From contig CAZDLM010000054.1 of NCBI GenBank assembly GCA_964506465.1, forward strand, positions 1 to 20,172: a stretch of 20,172 bases of DNA, given 5' to 3'. The DNA is from UBA6109 sp964506465 (GTDB lineage Bacteria > Desulfobacterota > Syntrophia > Syntrophales > UBA6109). The notes beneath the pieces were generated by a model that searched no databases, was not told the DNA's origin, and was given only the letters and a program-made list of their open reading frames with translations. This document shows positions 15,873 through 20,172 of this stretch, one piece after another (the first letter of the stretch is position 1; every line of letters starts with the position of its first letter). The position numbers and the translations under genes are program-made.

Positions 15873-15927
15873 GGTGGGTCAAAATTCAATGCCGATACCG
15901 GGTCAGTTTTCAATGCCGATTGACACA
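15873..15927. repeat. Right terminal multi-repeat of the IS21 element
   Basis: The same two units occur inverted: GGTGGGTCA...ATGCCGAT (15873-15896) and GGGTCA...ATGCCGATT (15900-15921). The units are closer together (about 25 bp) than on the left, so the two ends are not equivalent. Confidence 0.75.
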
Positions 15928-15968
15928 AGTAATGACCAAAGAAGTGTTGCCTACCATGCGCATGCCAC

Positions 15969-16421
15969 TCAATGTCCGCCATTTGCAGTACGGGACTTTT
16001 CAATCCCCCATGACGCCTGTGCAATGTCTTCAATCTTTGTAATGAATTTATCAACATTAAGGCCAGCAATGAACGCTAAAGCGAGAAAGCCTAGATTTGT
16101 AGAATCAGAAGACGATTTTGCCTCCAGTACGAGAAGACCAGCTTTCAGGAACAAAAAACTGATTGCGCCACAAACATGGCTCACCAATGGTCTTATGTAG
16201 TACCATGGTTGCCAATCATTATCCCACTGTTTCCTTACGCACGCATTAAGGTATACCCCTCGCAAGCAATATACCGCACCACCTAATCCACCGGTGAATG
16301 CGCATAGCAAAACATTTTGTAATGCATACCACGACTCGGGAAACGTACGAGTTTTTATAGTGATTAGAAAGAAAATATCGACAGCTAGTATCAAGAAAAG
16401 ATAGGTAATGATTTTTTTCAT
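15969..16421 (-). CDS. Small multi-pass membrane protein, candidate effector of the conjugation cassette
   Basis: I do not recognise this 150-residue family. Hydrophobic stretches at about 4-21, 36-56, 78-100 and 107-123 suggest four membrane helices. The second contains a glycine-rich run (FTGGLGGAVYCLRG). Between helices two and three is an aromatic, charged loop (RKQWDNDWQPWYYIRP). A short soluble tail ends SRTANGGH. The ATG at 16421 has GGGAGG nine bases upstream. It lies 95 bp downstream of the E2-E1-JAB gene on the same strand, and its 3' end stops 42 bp from the IS21 insertion, which has left it intact. Small TM proteins are common effectors in anti-phage operons (for example the membrane effectors of CBASS), so this is a candidate pore or membrane effector. 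That is inference from position. Confidence 0.65.
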   Translation of the reverse strand: MKKIITYLFLILAVDIFFLITIKTRTFPESWYALQNVLLCAFTGGLGGAVYCLRGVYLNACVRKQWDNDWQPWYYIRPLVSHVCGAISFLFLKAGLLVLEAKSSSDSTNLGFLALAFIAGLNVDKFITKIEDIAQASWGIEKSRTANGGH

Positions 16422-16516
16422 TTAGATAAACCTCCCGTTACCAGTAAGTAAGCGCGGTTCTTAGCCGCCGCAATAAATTGACATGATGTGGATAGCTATT
16501 ATGGAACGTCATTTTT

Positions 16517-18871
16517 TCAAGCCAGTTTCCCTTCATCTACTATGACCCGAAACCCGGAAGGCGTCACTATCAGCCCCACGGCGGGCGCTCCAAACGGAAG
16601 CCCCCTGAGCTGCGCAAGTGTAGACTTGTCAAGTGATGACGCCTCTCCGCCCTGAGGATGGCTGTGCCATGTGCCAAGATAGGTAAGCGTTTCACCGGAT
16701 CTGTCATGAATCTCCTGAACCTTACCTCGCAGACCTTCTGTACCCAGGATGAAAGAGTTCATGGCTCTTACAGAATCAGGTGGTGCCTCGACCAATCTGG
16801 AAATGTTGAAGCAGCGGTTGTAAAGAGATAATCTTCCCATTAATACGCCGCCCGTCTCTATTTTTCCCCAAGCGTTCATTTCCTCCAACATACGCTGCTG
16901 CACCCTTTCTGGTATCCTCACTTCCCAGCGATGCTGCCCTCTAAAGAGCAACGTTGCTATCGGCCCTGCCGCCACAAGTTTCCATGAAACACCCATCTCG
17001 CCTTCGGCAAGCTTCCCTATCCAGAGTTCATCTTCTTTGGTCATGCCGTCATTATTTGAAAGAATTTGCATGACCCGTTGAGCCATCCCGGCCGAAAATA
17101 AGGAAACTCGTGTGTCGGGCATCACCATGGTCTGTGATCCGCATCCTTGGCCAACTTCCTGGCGACTGACCGAATGTTTTCCTGAAAAAACGGCTGATAA
17201 TTCCGGATCATCGACGCATTCGTCATAGAATTTGAGGACTAAGTCATTGACATTTGGATTCCTATCGAGTCCCTCAATCGCCAGTATGCCGACTTTTCCC
17301 TGACCGTACAGTATGGCATGTACTAACTTTCCGGAGAGGCGTCCAGGCGGTAGTGACGAAAGCATATCCCTGACCGCGATAGATCCTGTCGATTCAACAA
17401 CGATCCGATTATCGCCGCGAAGAGGATTCGCACCTCCACTTTCCCCTCTACAAAAGTCGATAATATCTTCAGCGATTGGCTCCGCTTCAAGTCCCAGCCG
17501 TTTGATTTCTTCCGATAGCAGAATGGCTTTGGGTATGCCCGGAATTTCCGATGGTGGCACAAGCGCATGGCGCGCTGAATTATGCGGCGAGAATACAGCC
17601 CTGTCTATGAGCGTAAACGGCCCGTGCCCAGATCTTGCTAGGCTCATGGCTATTTTTGATCCCACACTGCCACACCCGATATGTACAATTGATCCACTTT
17701 CCATATTTTCTTTTACCCCGGACATTTTTCTGAGTAATTTTCCGGTTATTTTATAACGATGACCAAGCGGTATCACACGGGAATCTTCGCTGATCGTAAG
17801 GGCAGACGCTGGCAGATGTCCCATCAAATTGACAATCTTACATTCAGCCAAATAGGGAATAAATTCCAATGATGATTCGTTCCCTATAAGATGATAGGGC
17901 CTCCTAACGCAAAGGATCACAAAAAGGGGCAATGTTGTTAGATTAAAAGATGCTTCTTTTGCCGCCCAACTTAGATTGTTGATCGTGCCGCTCAGCGCGT
18001 TGAAAACGCCGTAGTTCTTAGCTCTTTCATAGAGCTGTTTAAGATTCTCAACGTCATCAGGTAAATATCTCGATACAATTGACGACTCTGATCCCCAGAC
18101 CAGTACCGTCAACAGCTGATATAATCGGCCGAAAGGAGTATTTTCAAAGATGCAGGAATCTGAGATCAACCGAGGAGTCACAGCCAGGGGTTTTTCATCA
18201 ATAACCCACGCATAGTTAAACTGTTCCTTGTGCCACAATTTTCTAAAGGCTCTACACAGGAACACGCAGGCCCCTTCTTCCTTTTGAATACGCCCCTCAA
18301 AGCGAGAGACATCGTACAGTACGGATCCGGAGGTATAATCACGCCTTATTGGCTCCCATCCCTGCTTTGGATCTATCAAATCATCAATGGCTGCTTTGTC
18401 GAGCCAATCGGAAAGCTGATTTAGGATTTCGCTTAAACCGTCTCCTTCCTCATGGAGCAGGTCATTGAGTGAGCCATCATAGACGCAAGGGGATATGTAT
18501 CGTTGCCGATCTTCAGTAAGGACCGGGTTGATGTGGGGAAGACAGCTGTTAAAATCCGGTCTCAACAGAACGCAAGGCGCTCGATAAGGATATGTAGGCG
18601 GAAACAGAAAAGTGATAGGTTCAACCGCACGGACACCCGTTTGAGTCACGCCCCTTTCAAGTGCCCGGGATGGTAAAGACACTTGCATATTGAATTCTAT
18701 TTTGAATCCTCCATCGGCGTGTGATTCGGGAAGAGCGGCTGACTTCTTAATGCACGGATGGGATAGAATGATTTTGTGTGCCGAGGTCGCTTCCGCATGA
18801 ATCTTACTGCTCGCCGTGTTAGTTTTCTTGTCCCGTCTCTCTTTGTGAGCCCCCCTCTTGCTCTTAGCCAT
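16517..18871 (-). CDS. E2-E1(ThiF)-JAB/JAMM triple-fusion ubiquitin-type conjugation/deconjugation protein
   Basis: This 784-residue protein has three modules. First, after a basic tail, comes an E2/UBC-like domain (about 60-165): FLFPPTYPYRAPC, HINP at 113-116 in the place of HPN, and the likely catalytic C129 in RYISPCVYDG. A region of about 220 residues follows without a motif I recognise. The E1/ThiF-like adenylation domain (about 390-610) has GCGSVG at 399-404, D423 and R434 in DRAVFSPHNSARHAL, and candidate catalytic Cys C577 (GQGCGSQT) or C552 (DECVDD). The C-terminal JAB/JAMM metalloprotease (about 650-780) is complete, with E672 in ETGGVLMG and H736-x-H738 and D748 in WHSHPQGGEASSLD. 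The start ATG at 18871 has AAGGAG upstream and overlaps the MBL gene by 8 bp, implying coupling. Related split proteins are Cap2/Cap3 of type II CBASS and BilB/C/D. The target is unknown. Confidence 0.9.
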   Translation of the reverse strand: MAKSKRGAHKERRDKKTNTASSKIHAEATSAHKIILSHPCIKKSAALPESHADGGFKIEFNMQVSLPSRALERGVTQTGVRAVEPITFLFPPTYPYRAPCVLLRPDFNSCLPHINPVLTEDRQRYISPCVYDGSLNDLLHEEGDGLSEILNQLSDWLDKAAIDDLIDPKQGWEPIRRDYTSGSVLYDVSRFEGRIQKEEGACVFLCRAFRKLWHKEQFNYAWVIDEKPLAVTPRLISDSCIFENTPFGRLYQLLTVLVWGSESSIVSRYLPDDVENLKQLYERAKNYGVFNALSGTINNLSWAAKEASFNLTTLPLFVILCVRRPYHLIGNESSLEFIPYLAECKIVNLMGHLPASALTISEDSRVIPLGHRYKITGKLLRKMSGVKENMESGSIVHIGCGSVGSKIAMSLARSGHGPFTLIDRAVFSPHNSARHALVPPSEIPGIPKAILLSEEIKRLGLEAEPIAEDIIDFCRGESGGANPLRGDNRIVVESTGSIAVRDMLSSLPPGRLSGKLVHAILYGQGKVGILAIEGLDRNPNVNDLVLKFYDECVDDPELSAVFSGKHSVSRQEVGQGCGSQTMVMPDTRVSLFSAGMAQRVMQILSNNDGMTKEDELWIGKLAEGEMGVSWKLVAAGPIATLLFRGQHRWEVRIPERVQQRMLEEMNAWGKIETGGVLMGRLSLYNRCFNISRLVEAPPDSVRAMNSFILGTEGLRGKVQEIHDRSGETLTYLGTWHSHPQGGEASSLDKSTLAQLRGLPFGAPAVGLIVTPSGFRVIVDEGKLA

Positions 18872-20036
18872 GTCCCTTAGGCTCCTTTGTGCTGCCATAG
18901 ATGACGGCGGGACCGGTGATGGAGACGCTCTTTTTTGAAGGCGCTTGAAACCCTTCTTTGGAAACCTTAAAAGTGAGCGGTTCGGTGTTTTTCTCGCTGG
19001 GATATTCTCCGGTGCAGTAGAATCTTTCCTCCTTTTCTTTTATGATTGAGAGGTATTCTTTTTTTGCACCCCAACAGGGTGGATCATTCTTGTCATCCTT
19101 AATGGGCTTGCTGCTCGATACGATAAAGGCTCCTTCCCGGCATTGCGAAAGCGCCGATTTCGCCTTCTGATTAACCTGGGGATTCTCGCTATCGCTCCAA
19201 CTATCGTAAGAAAGGGTATGCCATGAACAATGGTGCGGCGATAGGAGAAGGTCATATTGAATCTCAGATAGCTTATTTTTTTTGCTTTGCCATAGATTTT
19301 CCCAAATATATACTTCAGCATCGCCACCGGTCAGGAACAGGCAAGCATCTTCTTTTTCATCGGCTTTGAAAGCTAGCTGTAGAATTACACTCGAATGATT
19401 TTTGCTCAACTTCTCTTCTTCCGCATCTTCTTGTGGAGGGAGAGGCCCGAGTACCCGCAGGTTAATATACTGGTTTGTTTTGCCGTTGATCCGATTGAAC
19501 GTCTCGTCTATTTTGACAAGGTATGATTCAAGCCCGTCTGTCTTTCCATTCTCGTCTTCGCCGATAATGAGAATGCGATCTCCTTCAAGCACGGACTTCT
19601 TCTCTTTCAATAGCTTCACCCTTCTTCTGGCCTCTGTGTTAAAGCTTTTCGCATCCTCACATAATTTGTTGCCCTTGCTTGCCCTTCTGAACATCATCGG
19701 AGATGACCATACCTCACGTATCACAATCTTCAGATCCTCTCCTTCGGGCGGGTTATAATTGTAATCACTGAGCGGTCCCAGGTGAAAATGCTTTCCTATA
19801 CCCCTGCAATGATCCTGATCAGCATGGCTGAGAAGAAAAACGTCTACATAGGGCCGGCCTTTTCCATCTTCCTTAAGCCTCTTCCGCAATTCCTTTATCA
19901 CATCGCAACTTGGGTCTTCTTCGTCTTTAGCACGATCTCGCAAATTGATATCGATCAATATGGTTATATCATCGGCGAGGGCAATGAGGGTCATGTCTCC
20001 GTTATCAACGGGGAAGAATGTAACTGTGGATGCCAT
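18864..20036 (-). CDS. Metallo-beta-lactamase-fold protein (ComEC-like MBL) of the E2-E1-JAB cassette
   Basis: This 390-residue predicted soluble hydrolase shows FFPVDNGDMTLI at the start, the metal motif HADQDH at 71-76 (in FLLSHADQDHCRG), NHSSVILQL at 213-221, FLTGGDAE with D239, and LLLSPHH at 265-269. This order matches the ComEC/Rec2-type MBL domain, but there are no membrane segments. Substrates of this group include nucleic acids and phosphodiesters, so a nuclease or nucleotide hydrolase is possible. The segment between 85 and 210 is a long, charged insertion. The protein ends in KGHG, that is, with a C-terminal glycine. The ATG at 20036 has AAGGAGG nine bases upstream. Its stop overlaps the E2-E1-JAB start, so the two products are made together. 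Confidence 0.85.
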   Translation of the reverse strand: MASTVTFFPVDNGDMTLIALADDITILIDINLRDRAKDEEDPSCDVIKELRKRLKEDGKGRPYVDVFLLSHADQDHCRGIGKHFHLGPLSDYNYNPPEGEDLKIVIREVWSSPMMFRRASKGNKLCEDAKSFNTEARRRVKLLKEKKSVLEGDRILIIGEDENGKTDGLESYLVKIDETFNRINGKTNQYINLRVLGPLPPQEDAEEEKLSKNHSSVILQLAFKADEKEDACLFLTGGDAEVYIWENLWQSKKNKLSEIQYDLLLSPHHCSWHTLSYDSWSDSENPQVNQKAKSALSQCREGAFIVSSSKPIKDDKNDPPCWGAKKEYLSIIKEKEERFYCTGEYPSEKNTEPLTFKVSKEGFQAPSKKSVSITGPAVIYGSTKEPKGHG

Positions 20037-20066
20037 TTCTTGAAACCTCCTTACGGCATTGAATTT

Positions 20067-20172
20067 TCAGGGTTTAATTCGTTTTGTTTTTGCTAAGTTT
20101 GTCACGGTAACATTAACTCGTTTTTTTCTTACACATTCTACAGCCAAGGGCATATCGTTTTGAGGGACTCGA
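20067..20172 (-). CDS. C-terminal end of an unidentified upstream cistron (partial)
   Basis: One minus-strand frame is open from the window edge to a TGA at 20067-20069, giving about 34 codons that end LAKTKRIKP. The sequence has a plausible protein character (alternating VNVTVTNL strand, basic end). It stops 30 bp before the MBL start, a normal operon spacing that holds only a ribosome site. A second frame is open for only 19 codons. I cannot identify the protein from so little. As first visible member of the cassette it could be the nucleotidyltransferase, ubiquitin-like protein or sensor missing from the window. The call could also be chance. Confidence 0.35.
   Translation of the reverse strand, partial: RVPQNDMPLAVECVRKKRVNVTVTNLAKTKRIKP

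Larger units (their letters stand above)
13476..15927 (+). mobile_element. Complete IS21-family insertion sequence (2452 bp)
   Basis: The element contains the istA and istB genes and has TG...CA ends: TGTGAATCGGCAT on the left and, inverted, TGTGTCAATCGGCAT on the right. With these ends the flanks give a 4-bp direct repeat AGTA (13472-13475 and 15928-15931), a size normal for this family. Both genes are intact, so the element could be active. It is inserted between the integrase and the cargo genes of the island. Confidence 0.88.

Noticed and set aside
13460..15939. 13-bp direct repeat as the IS21 target duplication
   Set aside because: Canonical TG/CA ends and a 4-bp AGTA duplication fit the family better; the longer match is kept as a finding rather than called as the duplication.

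Overview
The window looks like a chromosome segment of a Gram-negative, moderately GC-rich bacterium carrying a tRNA/tmRNA-targeted genomic island. Type IVa pilus minor-pilin genes, a PilB-type ATPase fused to a receiver domain, a PilT-type ATPase and a one-piece tmRNA with an ANDYDYALAA-type tag fit a deltaproteobacterium in the broad sense (Syntrophales-like lineages are plausible). The lineage is inferred from gene content only.

Layout. 1-692 (+): the end of a receiver-domain protein, probably a hybrid histidine kinase, overlapping a free-standing Hpt phosphotransfer gene. 830-6430 (-): a pilus operon transcribed right to left as pilB with a C-terminal receiver domain, a zinc-ribbon membrane protein, fimT, pilV, pilW, pilX. 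6734-9372 (-): enolase, closed by a perfect 38-nt palindrome, and upstream of it a PilT/PilU-like retraction ATPase. 9605-10847 (+): a TtcA-family PP-loop enzyme and smpB. 10896-11312 (-): rnk. 11489-11842 (+): tmRNA (ssrA) with a clear sigma70-type promoter. SmpB and its RNA partner are therefore 0.6 kb apart.

The chromosome/island junction is the 3' end of ssrA. A P4-type tyrosine integrase follows it, preceded by GGGTACC repeats. After the integrase lies a complete IS21-family element (13476-15927, istA-istB) with multi-repeat ends. Beyond the IS the DNA is visibly AT-richer and all genes lie on the minus strand. In transcription order they are: the last about 34 codons of an unidentified protein at the window edge, a metallo-beta-lactamase-fold protein (HADQDH motif), a single polypeptide joining an E2-like, an E1/ThiF-like and a JAB/JAMM peptidase domain, and a small protein with about four membrane segments.

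This last cassette is the most interesting part. One chain carries activation (E1), transfer (E2) and removal (JAB) activities of ubiquitin-type conjugation. It is coupled to an MBL-fold protein and a possible membrane effector and is delivered by an ssrA-integrating island. It resembles type II CBASS (Cap2/Cap3) and Bil-type systems in parts but not in layout. No CD-NTase or ubiquitin-like protein is visible in the window. The truncated gene at the right edge is the missing clue.
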